A stretch of 64,000 nucleotides of DNA from CAZJHD01 sp964545855 (GTDB lineage: Bacteria > Planctomycetota > UBA1135 > JACQFD01), in assembly GCA_964545855.1 (NCBI GenBank), contig CAZJHD010000001.1, forward strand, positions 124,001-188,000, written 5' to 3'. The notes under the pieces were generated by a model that ran no database searches, had not been told where the DNA came from, and worked only from the letters and a program-made list of their open reading frames with translations. The number at the start of each line of letters is the position of its first letter. Position 1 is the first letter of the stretch. Both the position numbers and the translations under genes were made by a program. Of the stretch, positions 47,923 to 56,888 are shown in pieces.

Positions 47923-48666
47923 TCATGCCTCCGCCGCCTGCTTCGCATCGGACGGTGCGAGCACCGCGCGGAGCCGCTCCAGCGCGCGGGCATGGATCTG
48001 GGAAGCGCGCGACTCGGAGAAGCCGAGCAGGTCGCCGATCTCCTTCAGGAGGAGGTTCCGCGAGTAGTACATGGTGACGACGCGCCGCTCCACGAGGGGG
48101 AGCGCGCCGATCGCGCCGGCGAGTCGGTCGCGCAGCTCGTTCTCCTCGGCGATCTGGGCCGGATCGTCCTCGTCGCGCGCGCGCAGGAGTGCGCCGATGC
48201 CCACGTTGTCGTGGGTGCCCTCGATGGAGAGCACCTGCGCCGTGTGCTCCGACTGGAGCACCTCGTCGAGCTCCGCCTCCTCGAGACCCGTCGCCTCGGA
48301 GAGCTCCTCCGGAGTCGCCGGCCGGCCGAGCTTCTGCACCAGCTCCGCGCGTCGGGCGGCGACGGCGCGCAGCTTGTCCCTCCGCGACCGCGGCAGGAAA
48401 TCGATGCGGCGCAGCTCGTCGAGGATCGCGCCGCGGATGTGGATGTACGCGTGGGTCGAGAAGGCGACTCCGCGGGAGGCGTCGAAGGTCTGGATCGCCC
48501 TCCACAGCCCGATGGCGCCCCAGGAGCAGAGGTCCTCCCGATCGACGGACGGCGGGAGATCGATGGCGAGCCTCCCCGCCACGTAGCGCACGAGCGGCAG
48601 CGAATCGGCGAAGCGCTGCTGCTTCTGCTCCGGCGTGACGATCGGAGCGTAGGCGTCGGCGCGCAT
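47923..48666 (-). CDS. fliA: RNA polymerase sigma factor FliA (sigma-28)
   Basis: This 247-residue sigma factor directs late flagellar genes. Region 2 spans SLPLVRYVAGRLAIDLPPSVDREDLCSWGAIGLWRAI...GVAFSTHAYIHIRGAILDELRR. A region 3 follows (RRAELVQKLGRPATPEELSEATGLEEAELDEVLQ), and region 4 is ALPLVERRVVTMYYSRNLLLKEIGDLLGFSESRASQIHARALERLR. Length and the short region 1 are those of FliA/WhiG. The ATG shares one base with the stop of the upstream TM protein gene (TGATG). Three promoters with the FliA consensus occur in the window. Confidence 0.93.
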   Translation of the reverse strand: MRADAYAPIVTPEQKQQRFADSLPLVRYVAGRLAIDLPPSVDREDLCSWGAIGLWRAIQTFDASRGVAFSTHAYIHIRGAILDELRRIDFLPRSRRDKLRAVAARRAELVQKLGRPATPEELSEATGLEEAELDEVLQSEHTAQVLSIEGTHDNVGIGALLRARDEDDPAQIAEENELRDRLAGAIGALPLVERRVVTMYYSRNLLLKEIGDLLGFSESRASQIHARALERLRAVLAPSDAKQAAEA

Positions 48667-48923
48667 CAGCGGGCGCCTCCCGCGCGCGCGGCCGGCTTCG
48701 CGGCACGTCCCGCGGGAACGCGCGGGGCGTCCGGCGCGGGCCGCAGGAAGTCGACGAATCGGTCGTACAGGAAGGGCATGACGAGAGCGCACACGGAGGC
48801 GGCCACGAGACCTCGGATCGCGGCGGTCCACTCCGTGGACCCGCTCGCCAGCGCGAGCGCGAACGCGAGGCCGAAGCCGCCCGCTGCCGATCGAGCGACG
48901 ATCACCGGTCGCCGGGGAAGCAT
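48666..48923 (-). CDS. Small two-helix membrane protein between flhG and fliA
   Basis: This 85-residue protein has two hydrophobic segments (AAGGFGLAFALALASGST and AIRGLVAASVCALVMPFLYDRF) joined by a short loop, and a Pro/Ala/Arg tail. No family recognised. It is fixed inside the flhF-flhG-fliA set, so it may help place the export gate or sigma factor at the membrane. Confidence 0.6.
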   Translation of the reverse strand: MLPRRPVIVARSAAGGFGLAFALALASGSTEWTAAIRGLVAASVCALVMPFLYDRFVDFLRPAPDAPRVPAGRAAKPAARAGGAR

Positions 48924-48943
48924 CGATCCGTCTCTTCGTCGAG

Positions 48944-49843
48944 TCAGGCGGCTCCGCTTGAGAGCGGAACGCTGTCGGGGCGGCGGAGAGCGGGCAGCAC
49001 GGCCGTGACGCGCGCCGCGAGGAGCCGGAAGGAGGCCGCGGCGGCGGAGCCCGGCTCGGCGAGGACGACGGGCCGTCGCGAGGCCGTCGCGCGCGTCACC
49101 GCCGCGTCGCGCGGGATCCAGCCGAAGGCCTCGACGGGCACACCGAGGAATCGCTGCACGACGGCGAGGAAACGCTCCGTGAGCTGCCGCGCCTCGAGCG
49201 GACCCGAGGCGGCGTTCACGACGATCCCCAAGCGGGGCGACGGGCCTTCGCGCTCGCAGGCGAGCTTCACGACGGCGTAGGCGTCGGCGAGCGCCGCGGG
49301 GTCCGGAGTCGTCACGACGAGCGCCAGGTCGCAGGCGCCGGAGAAGGCGAGCGCGTCGGGGTGGATCCCCGCCGGCAGGTCGAGGACGGCGGCGTCGAGG
49401 CCGACCGACGCCCGGCGGATCCCGCCGAGGAACGACGATCGCGTGTGCGCATCGAGGTTCGCGAAGCGCGCCACGCCGCGGGGGGCCGGGAGGATCTCGA
49501 CGCCTCCGGGACCGCGCACCAGCAGATCGCGGGGATCGGCTCCTCCGTCGATCGCCTCGGCGGAGGTGCGTCCCCGGGGCAGGCCGAGGATCGCGTCGAG
49601 CGAAGCCAGGCCGAGGTCCATGTCCGCGAGGAGGACCCGCGGCGCGAGGCCGCGGGAGGGTCCGCGCGCGATCGCGACGGCGAGGTTCGCGGCGACCGTC
49701 GACTTCCCGACGCCTCCCTTGCCTCCCGTGACGGCGACGAGGGGCGCGGCGGTTGACGACGCGACGCCGCGGAGCGGAGGTGCCGGCGGGATCGTGACGC
49801 GGCGGAGTGCGTCGGCCTGGGTGGTCGTCGTGCGGAGGGTCAT
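48944..49843 (-). CDS. flhG: Flagellar number regulator FlhG (MinD/ParA-type ATPase)
   Basis: This 299-residue P-loop ATPase limits the number of flagella by acting on FlhF. The deviant Walker A motif is GGKGGVGKST (residues 40-49), followed by LLADMDLGLASLDAILGL and AAVLDLPAGIHPDALAF (Walker B). The N-terminal tail has QADALR (9-14), matching the QAxxLR core of the FlhG motif that stimulates FlhF GTPase. Directly after flhF with ATGA overlap. Presence with FlhF suggests polar or otherwise numerically controlled flagella. Confidence 0.9.
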   Translation of the reverse strand: MTLRTTTTQADALRRVTIPPAPPLRGVASSTAAPLVAVTGGKGGVGKSTVAANLAVAIARGPSRGLAPRVLLADMDLGLASLDAILGLPRGRTSAEAIDGGADPRDLLVRGPGGVEILPAPRGVARFANLDAHTRSSFLGGIRRASVGLDAAVLDLPAGIHPDALAFSGACDLALVVTTPDPAALADAYAVVKLACEREGPSPRLGIVVNAASGPLEARQLTERFLAVVQRFLGVPVEAFGWIPRDAAVTRATASRRPVVLAEPGSAAAASFRLLAARVTAVLPALRRPDSVPLSSGAA

Positions 49844-50844
49844 GCCACGGCCTCGGCCGCGGGCGCGGCTGCGGTGAGGAGGAGATGGGCGATGCGGCGG
49901 CCCGAGGCGCGCTGCAGGTCGTGCGGCACCTCCTGGCCGTCCGTGAGGAAGGCGACGGGGAGCGTGCGATCGCAGGCGAGCGAGAAGACGGCGCCCGACG
50001 ACCGCGTCTCGTCGAGCTTCGTCACGACGAGACCCGTGGGCCGAGTGCGGGCGAAGCGATCGGCGGCGACGTCGAGGGAGGCGCGCGAGGCCGTGGCGGG
50101 GAGCGCCAGCAGCACCTCGAGCCGCTCCACGAGCCCGAGCGTGGCGCTCATCTCCTCGAGCTTCTCGGTGTCCTCGGGGCTCCGCCCGGCCGTGTCGACG
50201 AGGACCGCGTCGCAGTCGCGATGGCGCTCGACGGAACGCACGAGGTCGGCCGGAGTGAAGGCCACGTCGAGGGGCGCGCGCAGCATGTCCGCGTAGGCGC
50301 GCAGCTGCTCCACGGCACCGATGCGATAGGTGTCGAGCGTCACGAGGGCCACGCGGCGCTTCGCTTCATGCACGAGGCGGCCGGCCACCTTCGCGAGGGT
50401 CGTGGTCTTCCCGACGCCCGTCGGGCCGGCGAAGGCGATCACGCGGGCGCCCCCGGCGTCGCGCGGCCGGGGAGGGAGGACGGGGATGCGCTCCGCGAGC
50501 GCGGTCGCGGCCGCGTCGAGCGCCTCGAGTCCCGCGTGCGGAGCCGCCGACGCGAGCGCGTGGCGGCGCAGCTCGCCCTCGACGCCCGAGGCCCGCAGGC
50601 GGCGATCGAGGTCGGCGAGGCGCGGAGGCACGGGCTCCGAGAGCCGGTCGCGGAGCCGACGGATCTCGTCGCGGAGGAGCGACACCTCGCCCCGGGGCTC
50701 CTCGGGGCGCGCGTCGACCACCACCAGCTCGACGCCGCGGGCGTGGGCGCGCGTCGCGAGGATGCGGGCGCGGTCGCCCATCTCCGCTCTCGCGCGGAGG
50801 AGCGCCTCGGCGGCGGAGGGCGCGTGGAAGCTACGCACTCTCAT
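49840..50844 (-). CDS. flhF: Flagellar GTPase FlhF (SRP-type)
   Basis: This 334-residue SRP-family GTPase places flagella on the cell. The basic N-terminal region (MRVRSFHAPSAAEALLRARAEMG) resembles the FlhF B domain, and an N domain leads into the G domain with P-loop AGPTGVGKTTT (139-149), LVTLDTYRIGAVEQLRAYA, the G3 motif DTAGR (217-221) and TKLDE. Overlaps the flhA end by 14 bp and flhG by 4 bp. Confidence 0.92.
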   Translation of the reverse strand: MRVRSFHAPSAAEALLRARAEMGDRARILATRAHARGVELVVVDARPEEPRGEVSLLRDEIRRLRDRLSEPVPPRLADLDRRLRASGVEGELRRHALASAAPHAGLEALDAAATALAERIPVLPPRPRDAGGARVIAFAGPTGVGKTTTLAKVAGRLVHEAKRRVALVTLDTYRIGAVEQLRAYADMLRAPLDVAFTPADLVRSVERHRDCDAVLVDTAGRSPEDTEKLEEMSATLGLVERLEVLLALPATASRASLDVAADRFARTRPTGLVVTKLDETRSSGAVFSLACDRTLPVAFLTDGQEVPHDLQRASGRRIAHLLLTAAAPAAEAVA

Positions 50845-52969
50845 CGGCCACCTTCACGACGCCCACGGACTCGATGCCGCGCGCCGACTGAACTTCCGGG
50901 TAGGCGAGCACGGCGAGCTTCGGCGCCGAGGGCGCCACCAGATCGCGGACGAACTTGCGGACCGGGCCGCGCACGAGGACCACGGGCTCGCCGCCGGTCT
51001 TCTGGGAGGCTCCCGCCATGGACACGACGGAGTCGACGACCTTCCGCAGCGTTGCCGCGCTCGGTGGCTTCGCGTCCGTGGCGCCCGGCGCGAGGGCGGC
51101 GGCGAGGCGCGACTCGAGGGCCGGGTCGAGCGTGATCGCGTGCACCTTGCCGTCGGAGCTCTTGGCGCGCTCGCACAGGGCGCGGCCGAGGGAGAGGCGC
51201 ACGGCCTCCGTGAGCCGGTCCGGGTCCTTCGTGCTCGTCGCGTGGTCGGCGAGCGTCTCCAGGATCGCGGGGAGGTTCTTCAGGGGGACGCCCTCGCGCA
51301 GGAGATTGCGCAGGACCTTCTGCACCTCGCCCACGGAGAGGAGTCCCGGCACGAGCTCGTCGATGACGGCGGGAGACTTCTTCTTGATGGTCTCCAGCAG
51401 GTGCTTCACGTCGTCGCGCGTGAGGATCTCGTGCGCGTGGCGGCGCAGCGTCTCCGTCAGGTGCGTGACGAGCACGGAGACGGGGTCGATCACCGTGTAG
51501 CCGAGGATCTCCGCCTCCTGGCGCGCCGCCGTCGAGATCCACTTGGCGGGGAGTCCGAAGACGGGCTCCGTCGTCGCGATGCCGTCGATCGGCTGCGCGC
51601 GCCCCGAGGAGTCCATCGCGAGCACGTGGCCGGGCTGGAGGCGTCCCGAGGCCACCTCCTCGCCGCCGACGAGGACGCGATAGGCGTTCGGGTCGAGGCG
51701 CATGTTGTCGCGGATCCGCACGGGCGGCACGACGAACCCGTCCTGGGTCGCGAACTGGCGCCGCAGCATCGCCACGTGATCGAGGAGACCCGCTCCGCCC
51801 CCGGGGTCGACGAGCGGGATCAGCCGGTAGCCGATCTCGACGCCGAGCCGATCGACGGCCAGCAGGTCGTCCACCTTCTTCGCGTCGGAGGAGGTGCCGT
51901 CGCCCTCCGCCGCTTCGCCCGACTCGGGAGTGCCGGCGGCGGCCGCCGCGTCCGCCGATCCGTGCGCCTCCATCAGTGCCTCGATGCCGCGCGTCTGCCG
52001 GTAGAGGAAGAACATCAGCCCGGAGAGCGCGAGGAAGGGGAGCTTCGGCAGACCCGGCAGGAGCGCCACGCCGGCGAGCACGGCCGACGCCGTCGCCAGC
52101 GCCCGCGGGTGGGAGAGGAACGGAAGCGCCATCTCGCGGGAGAGGCGCGCCTCCATGGTCGTCTTCGTGACGACGATGCCCGCCGCCGTCGCGATGAGGA
52201 GCGCCGGGATCTGGCTCACGAGGCCGTCGCCCACGGAGAGGACGGCGTAGTGCCGGATCGCGTCGACGAGCGGCCGCTTCTCCAGCACGGTGCCGATCAC
52301 GACGCCGCCGATGAGGTTGATGGCCGTGATGAGGAGGCCCGCGACGGCGTCGCCGCGGACGAACTTGCCGGCGCCGTCCATGGCGCCGAAGAATTCGGCC
52401 TCGCGCCCGATCAGGTCGCGCCGCCGCTTCGCCTCCTCGCCGGTGATGAGGCCCGCGTTCAGATCGGCGTCGATCGCCATCTGCTTGCCGGGCATCGCGT
52501 CGAGGGTGAATCGCGCCGCGACCTCGCTGATTCGATTGCTTCCCTTCGTGATCACGACGAATTGGATCACGAGCAGGATCGCGAAGACGACGAGCCCGAT
52601 GACGATGTTGCCGCCGACGACGATGTTGCCGAAGGCGTCGATCACGCGCCCGGCGTCGCCCTGCTGGAGGATCTGGCGGGTCGATGCGACGTTCAACCCG
52701 AGGCGCAGGAGCGTCGTGAAGAGCAGGAGCGTCGGGAACGTCGAGAAGTCCAGCGGGCTGCGCGTGTTCAACGCGACGAGCAGCACGCCGACGGCGAGGG
52801 CGATGTTCGACGCGATCGAGATGTCGAGGATGAACGGCGGCAGCGCCGCGATCAGCACGACGAGGATCGCGATGACGAAGAAGCCGATCAGCCAGTCGCC
52901 GTGCGTGAGCAGGGCGCGGGCGCTCGGGCCCAGCGTCGCGTCGAACTTGCTCGCGGGAACTTGAGGCAT
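50831..52969 (-). CDS. flhA: Flagellar export gate protein FlhA
   Basis: This 712-residue type III export gate protein forms a nonameric ring above the export channel. The membrane half (residues 20-330) has about eight TM segments and the signature LNTRSPLDFSTFPTLLLFTTLLRLGLNVASTR, then the conserved loop GDAVAGLLITAINLIGG. The linker and soluble C-terminal part (from about 350) have GYRLIPLVDP, DPNAYRVLVGGEEVA and ETLRRHAHEILTRDDVKHLLE. Length fits the family. A purine-rich GGCGAGGTGATGC site precedes the ATG at 52969. Confidence 0.96.
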   Translation of the reverse strand: MPQVPASKFDATLGPSARALLTHGDWLIGFFVIAILVVLIAALPPFILDISIASNIALAVGVLLVALNTRSPLDFSTFPTLLLFTTLLRLGLNVASTRQILQQGDAGRVIDAFGNIVVGGNIVIGLVVFAILLVIQFVVITKGSNRISEVAARFTLDAMPGKQMAIDADLNAGLITGEEAKRRRDLIGREAEFFGAMDGAGKFVRGDAVAGLLITAINLIGGVVIGTVLEKRPLVDAIRHYAVLSVGDGLVSQIPALLIATAAGIVVTKTTMEARLSREMALPFLSHPRALATASAVLAGVALLPGLPKLPFLALSGLMFFLYRQTRGIEALMEAHGSADAAAAAGTPESGEAAEGDGTSSDAKKVDDLLAVDRLGVEIGYRLIPLVDPGGGAGLLDHVAMLRRQFATQDGFVVPPVRIRDNMRLDPNAYRVLVGGEEVASGRLQPGHVLAMDSSGRAQPIDGIATTEPVFGLPAKWISTAARQEAEILGYTVIDPVSVLVTHLTETLRRHAHEILTRDDVKHLLETIKKKSPAVIDELVPGLLSVGEVQKVLRNLLREGVPLKNLPAILETLADHATSTKDPDRLTEAVRLSLGRALCERAKSSDGKVHAITLDPALESRLAAALAPGATDAKPPSAATLRKVVDSVVSMAGASQKTGGEPVVLVRGPVRKFVRDLVAPSAPKLAVLAYPEVQSARGIESVGVVKVADESA

Positions 52970-52972
52970 GCA

Positions 52973-54058
52973 TCACCTCGCCGCCCCGCGGGGGCGCAGC
53001 CGGAAGACGAAGGCGAGCACCTCGGCGACCGCCTTGTAGAGATCGGGCGGGATCGCCATGCCGATCTCCACGGTTCGATAGAGCGTCCGCGCGAGGGTCG
53101 GGTTCTCGACGATCGGCACACCGGCCTCCGTCGCGATCTCGCGGATGCGCTTCGCGAGGAGGTCCTGCCCCTTGGCGACGACCGTGGGTGCGTCGTCGGC
53201 GGGGTCGAGCCCGCCCGGACGCCGGTAGCGCACGGCGACGGCGAAGTGCGTCGGGTTCGTGATGACGACCGTCGCGTCCGGAACGTCCTTCATCATCCGC
53301 CGCTGGCTGGCGGCGCGCTGCATGCGCCGGATGCGCGCCTTGATCTGGGGATTCCCCAGCTGGTTCTTGAACTCGTCCTTCACCTCCTGCTTGGACATCA
53401 TCAGATCGCGCGTGTGCTGCCAGCGCTGATAGAGCAGATCGGCGCCACCCACGAAGAGCGTGGCGAAGCCGATGCGGAGGAGCAGATCGAAGGCCAGCGC
53501 ACCTCCCGTCTCGGCGGCGGCGTCGGCGGGCGAGCGTCCGAGGAGATTCACGCGCCCGATCACGTCGTCGCTCCCGGACCAGACGATGCCGACGATGATC
53601 GCGAGCTTCGCCAACGACGTCGCGAGCCGGAGCAGCGACCGCAAGGAGACCATGCGGTGGAAGCCGGCGATCGGGTCGAGCCGCTCCGGCTTGAACTCCA
53701 GGATCTTCCCGCGGAATCGGAGGCCGACCTGTCCGTAGCTCACGCCCGCGGCGATGACGAGCAGGCCCAGCAGCAGCGGCAGAGCCGCCGGGGCGAGGCG
53801 TTCCATGGCGCGCGTCACGTGGGTCGAAGCCGAGAGCACGTCGAGATCCGCTGCTGGCCGCGGACCGAGGGCCTCGCGGATGAGCTCCTGGAGGACGGCC
53901 GAGATGCTCGCGCCGGACGCGGCGAGGAAGGCGAGGCCGCCGAGGAGCAGCACGGCGTGCGAGAACTCCGCGCTGTAGGCGACCTGACCCTTCTGCTCCG
54001 CCTCCTCGAGCTTCTTCGAGGTCGGCTGCTCGGTCCGTCGGTCCTTCTCCTCGGCCAT
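52973..54058 (-). CDS. flhB: Flagellar export gate protein FlhB
   Basis: This 361-residue protein switches the export apparatus from rod/hook to filament substrates by self-cleavage. The N-terminal motif EEKDRRTEQPTSKKLEEAEQKGQV, four TM segments and the cytoplasmic autocleavage site NPTH (268-271, before FAVAVRYRR) are all present, followed by AKGQDLLAKRIREIA and NPTLARTLY. Four bp separate it from flhA. Confidence 0.96.
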   Translation of the reverse strand: MAEEKDRRTEQPTSKKLEEAEQKGQVAYSAEFSHAVLLLGGLAFLAASGASISAVLQELIREALGPRPAADLDVLSASTHVTRAMERLAPAALPLLLGLLVIAAGVSYGQVGLRFRGKILEFKPERLDPIAGFHRMVSLRSLLRLATSLAKLAIIVGIVWSGSDDVIGRVNLLGRSPADAAAETGGALAFDLLLRIGFATLFVGGADLLYQRWQHTRDLMMSKQEVKDEFKNQLGNPQIKARIRRMQRAASQRRMMKDVPDATVVITNPTHFAVAVRYRRPGGLDPADDAPTVVAKGQDLLAKRIREIATEAGVPIVENPTLARTLYRTVEIGMAIPPDLYKAVAEVLAFVFRLRPRGAAR

Positions 54059-54064
54059 GGCGGA

Positions 54065-54853
54065 TCAGCCCGTTCGTGCCGGGAGCACGTCGAGGAGCGA
54101 GGACTGCAGCACCCGGAAGAGCTCCTCGAGCCCCACGCGGAGCGCCGGGAGGAGGAGAGCCAGGGCGGCGAGGGCGCTCGCCACGCGCAGCGAGTAGCCG
54201 ACGTCGAGGATGTTCAGCTGCGGGACCGCGCGCGAGATGATCCCCATCACGAGGCTCACGAGGAACATCGCCACCATCACCGGCGCGGCGAGGGCGACCC
54301 CCGATTCGAGGAGGCGGCTCGTGAGGTGGATCACCTGCGCCAGGACGTCGTTGTCGACGACGAAGGTCCCGACGGGGAGGCGCTCGAAGGAGCGCGCGAG
54401 GCCGGCGACGACCCACCGATGGGCGTCGAGGCCGATGAAGACGAGCCCGGCGAAGACGTTGTAGAGGCTGCTCACGACGGGCGTGTTGGTGCCCGTGAGC
54501 GGGTCGAAGAGGGACGAGAGGTTGAGTCCCATCTCCGCGCCGACCAGCTCGCCGGCGCCGCGCACCGAGGCGAAGGCGGCCGTGACGATCCAGCCCATGA
54601 GAGCCCCGGCGAGGAACTCCTGCGCGACGAGCGGAACGAGCGCGAGGCCGAAGCGAGGGCCGTCCCAGTCGGGGCTCCCCGAGACGGGGATCATCGCGAC
54701 CGTCATCGCGACGCCGAGCGCGATGCGGTAGCCGCGCCAGGGGCTCGTCGTGCCGAAGAAGGGCGACGTCGAGACGACGGCGAGCACGCGCGTCAGCACG
54801 AGGCACGCCCACTCGAGGCGCACCGGCAGGATCGTCGCCAGCAGCTCGTTCAT
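54065..54853 (-). CDS. fliR: Flagellar biosynthesis protein FliR
   Basis: This 262-residue inner-membrane component of the export gate (with FliP and FliQ) has about six TM helices, including WACLVLTRVLAVVSTSPFFG, LVAQEFLAGALMGWIVTAAFASVRGAGELVGAEMGL and a C-terminal segment ending in LNILDVGYSLRVASALAALALLLPAL. The ATG overlaps the fliQ stop by 4 bp. Confidence 0.94.
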   Translation of the reverse strand: MNELLATILPVRLEWACLVLTRVLAVVSTSPFFGTTSPWRGYRIALGVAMTVAMIPVSGSPDWDGPRFGLALVPLVAQEFLAGALMGWIVTAAFASVRGAGELVGAEMGLNLSSLFDPLTGTNTPVVSSLYNVFAGLVFIGLDAHRWVVAGLARSFERLPVGTFVVDNDVLAQVIHLTSRLLESGVALAAPVMVAMFLVSLVMGIISRAVPQLNILDVGYSLRVASALAALALLLPALRVGLEELFRVLQSSLLDVLPARTG

Positions 54854-55125
54854 CGGTTGGAGGCGTACCGCGGCAGGTCCGACACGAGGCGCTTCGTGTA
54901 GTGGACCATCTTCCCCATGGCCCAGGGCATGGCGAGGAGCGCCACCGTCAGCACGCAGATCATCTTGGGGACGCTCGAGAGCGTCTGCTCGTGGACGGCG
55001 GTGACGGTCTGGATCACCGCCACCAGCAGTCCGACGGCGAGCGCCGTCGCGAGCATCGGGATGGCGACCACGAGCGCGAGCGTGAGGAGTTCACGGCCGA
55101 GGTCGACGACGAGGGACGGATTCAT
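54850..55125 (-). CDS. fliQ: Flagellar biosynthesis protein FliQ
   Basis: This 91-residue two-TM protein of the export gate has VVDLGRELLTLALVVAIPMLATALAVGLLVAVIQTVTAVHEQTLSSVPKMI, which is the full family signature. A second TM (CVLTVALLAMPWAMGKMVHY) follows. Normal length. Confidence 0.94.
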   Translation of the reverse strand: MNPSLVVDLGRELLTLALVVAIPMLATALAVGLLVAVIQTVTAVHEQTLSSVPKMICVLTVALLAMPWAMGKMVHYTKRLVSDLPRYASNR

Positions 55126-55138
55126 CGGCGATCTCCGG

Positions 55139-55849
55139 TCAAGCCGCGACCGACTGGACGAGCGAGCGCACCACGAGCGCCCACCCGTCGACGAGGACGA
55201 ACAGCAGCACCTTCAGCGGCGTCGAGATCATCGTCGGCGGGAGCATGAACATGCCCATCGCGAGCAGGACCGACGAGACGACGAGGTCGATCAGGATGAA
55301 GGGGAGGAAGATGACGAAGCCCATCGTGAAGGCCGTCTTCAGCTCGCTCAGGAGGAAGGCGGGCACGACGATGCGCAGCGGCAGGTCCTCGCGTCGCTCC
55401 GGCTTCTCCACCTTCGCGATCTCCGTGAAGAGCTGGAGATCGGCGTCGCGCGTGTGCAGCAGGAGGAAGCCCCCGATGATCTCCGCTCCGCGCTCGCCGG
55501 CGGCCTGCACCGAGACACGCTCCTCGAGATAGGGCGTGACGGCCTCCTTGTAGAGGCGGTCTCCCGTGGGCCACATGACGAAGATCGTCAGGAACAGCGC
55601 GAGGCCCACCATCACCTGGTTGGGCGGCAGCTCCTGGAGCGACATCGCGCGCCGGACGAAGGAGAGCACGATCACGACGCGCGTGAAGCAGGTGACGGAG
55701 ACGAGGATCGCCGGGAGGACCGAGAGCAGCGTCAACGCCGCGGCGATCTCGATCGACGCCGGAAGCCGGCCCGGCGTCGTGAGCAGGTCGGCGGGGGAGC
55801 CCTCGAGGGCGCGCGCCGCCGCGGACTGGACCCATGCCAGCGCGATCAC
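55139..55849 (-). CDS. fliP: Flagellar biosynthesis protein FliP
   Basis: This 236-residue core export-gate protein is recognised by TLLSVLPAILVSVTCFTRVVIVLSFVRRAM, PPNQVMVGLALFLTIFVMWPT, and RIVVPAFLLSELKTAFTMGFVIFLPFILIDLVVSSVLLAMGMFMLPPTMISTPLKVLLFVLVDGW across its TM helices. GTG start overlapping the fliO stop (GTGA). The 15 or so N-terminal residues before the first helix are short for a cleavable signal. Confidence 0.95.
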   Translation of the reverse strand: MIALAWVQSAAARALEGSPADLLTTPGRLPASIEIAAALTLLSVLPAILVSVTCFTRVVIVLSFVRRAMSLQELPPNQVMVGLALFLTIFVMWPTGDRLYKEAVTPYLEERVSVQAAGERGAEIIGGFLLLHTRDADLQLFTEIAKVEKPERREDLPLRIVVPAFLLSELKTAFTMGFVIFLPFILIDLVVSSVLLAMGMFMLPPTMISTPLKVLLFVLVDGWALVVRSLVQSVAA

Positions 55850-56607
55850 AGGAGCTCCTCGAACCCGCCCTGGGGCGCGTCCGCCGGGACCACCGACGCG
55901 ACGCGGTCCGATGCGCGCGTCACTCCGGTGAAAGCCACGGGCCGGCGCCTGGTGCTGGCCGGAGTGGCCGCGGTGGACGCAGCCGGCGCGGCGGGCGCGC
56001 GGCGGACCGAGGGAGCGAGCGTCGCGTGGGCGCGCTCCTCCGCCGGCGTCTCCGTGTCGGTCTCGGCGCCGCTGCTCGACGCCGCGGGGACCGCGCCCTT
56101 GCGGGTCATGCGGGACAGCAGAGCCTTGAACGTCTCGGCGCCCGTTGCCGCCCGGTAGCCTGCCGGCGCGCGGCCGCCGTTCTCCAGCATCTCGGTCTCC
56201 TCGTTGCGCAGCTCGGTGAGGAGCGTCAGCGGACCGTCTCCGATCCCGAGCACGAAGTAGCGGTCGTAGACGCGCGCGACGGCGATCGATCGCTTGGAGC
56301 CGATCGAGATCACCTCCACGAGCTCGAGCGACCGGCCGCGTCCGCGTCCCGTGGGGAGGCGCTTCGCCTTGCGGACGACCCAGACGAGGAGGCCGCCGGC
56401 GCCGCCGAGGACGGCGAGCACGAGGCTCATGCGCGCGAGAGCGTCCTCGGGCTCGATCGGCCCCGAGGCGGACGGGGGCGCCTGCGCCGTTGCGGGCGCG
56501 GCGGTCGTCGGGCGTTCGGCGGCCCGCACCGGAAAGGAGAACGTGAAGACGATCGCGGCGACGATCGCGGCGGCCGCGGCGGTCAAGGGGATCCAGCGGG
56601 AGCTCAT
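55846..56607 (-). CDS. fliO: Flagellar biosynthesis protein FliO
   Basis: This 253-residue protein helps assemble the FliP ring. It has a signal-like N-terminal helix (IPLTAAAAAIVAAIVFTFSFPVRA), a second helix ARMSLVLAVLGGAGGLLVWVV, and the FliO core strand set RSLELVEVISIGSKRSIAVARVYDRYFVLGIGDGPLTLLTEL. A long disordered C-terminal tail is rich in Ala/Pro/Thr. First gene of the flagellar operon: an unusually rich inverted-repeat region lies upstream. Confidence 0.85.
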   Translation of the reverse strand: MSSRWIPLTAAAAAIVAAIVFTFSFPVRAAERPTTAAPATAQAPPSASGPIEPEDALARMSLVLAVLGGAGGLLVWVVRKAKRLPTGRGRGRSLELVEVISIGSKRSIAVARVYDRYFVLGIGDGPLTLLTELRNEETEMLENGGRAPAGYRAATGAETFKALLSRMTRKGAVPAASSSGAETDTETPAEERAHATLAPSVRRAPAAPAASTAATPASTRRRPVAFTGVTRASDRVASVVPADAPQGGFEELL

Positions 56608-56818
56608 CGGGGTCGGGTCTCCCGGCGCGCGAGCGGCGCGCCGTAGAGCCCTCCTCACGCACGGCCGTTGCCAACCGGAGGCCGGCGCGAAGACCGGACC
56701 CACGCGCTCCGGCGGCTCACGCGCAAGGCGCCTTCGAGGCGAGACTTCGACGCGCGCCGGCGGAGCGGGCCACGCTCCCTTCGCGCTCAGTGCGCGACGA
56801 CGAGGCGCCCGTTGCTCT

Positions 56819-56849
56819 CGCGTTCCGCGACACCTCCGCGCGGAACGCG
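56819..56849. repeat. 11-bp perfect inverted repeat upstream of fliO
   Basis: CGCGTTCCGCG (56819-56829) and CGCGGAACGCG (56839-56849) with a 9-nt spacer. The half-site CGTTCCGCG occurs again at 56862-56870. The three copies suggest a regulator binding array, for example for the fliO or HisKA-like promoters. Confidence 0.6.
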
Positions 56850-56888
56850 ACAGTGTCCGATCGTTCCGCGGAGACACAGGGCGAGGGA

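Noticed and set aside
47693..47926. ATG frame (MKWTSRFG...) after fliA
   Set aside because: It has an ATG where the accepted frame has only GTG, but its product is Arg/Ser/Pro/Thr-rich like typical shadow frames, while the other frame gives an ordered acidic/proline sequence with defined ends.
50330..54901. A 1523-codon open frame on the plus strand
   Set aside because: It is antisense to flhF, flhA, flhB and fliR, which are certain. The translated text is charged low-complexity sequence.
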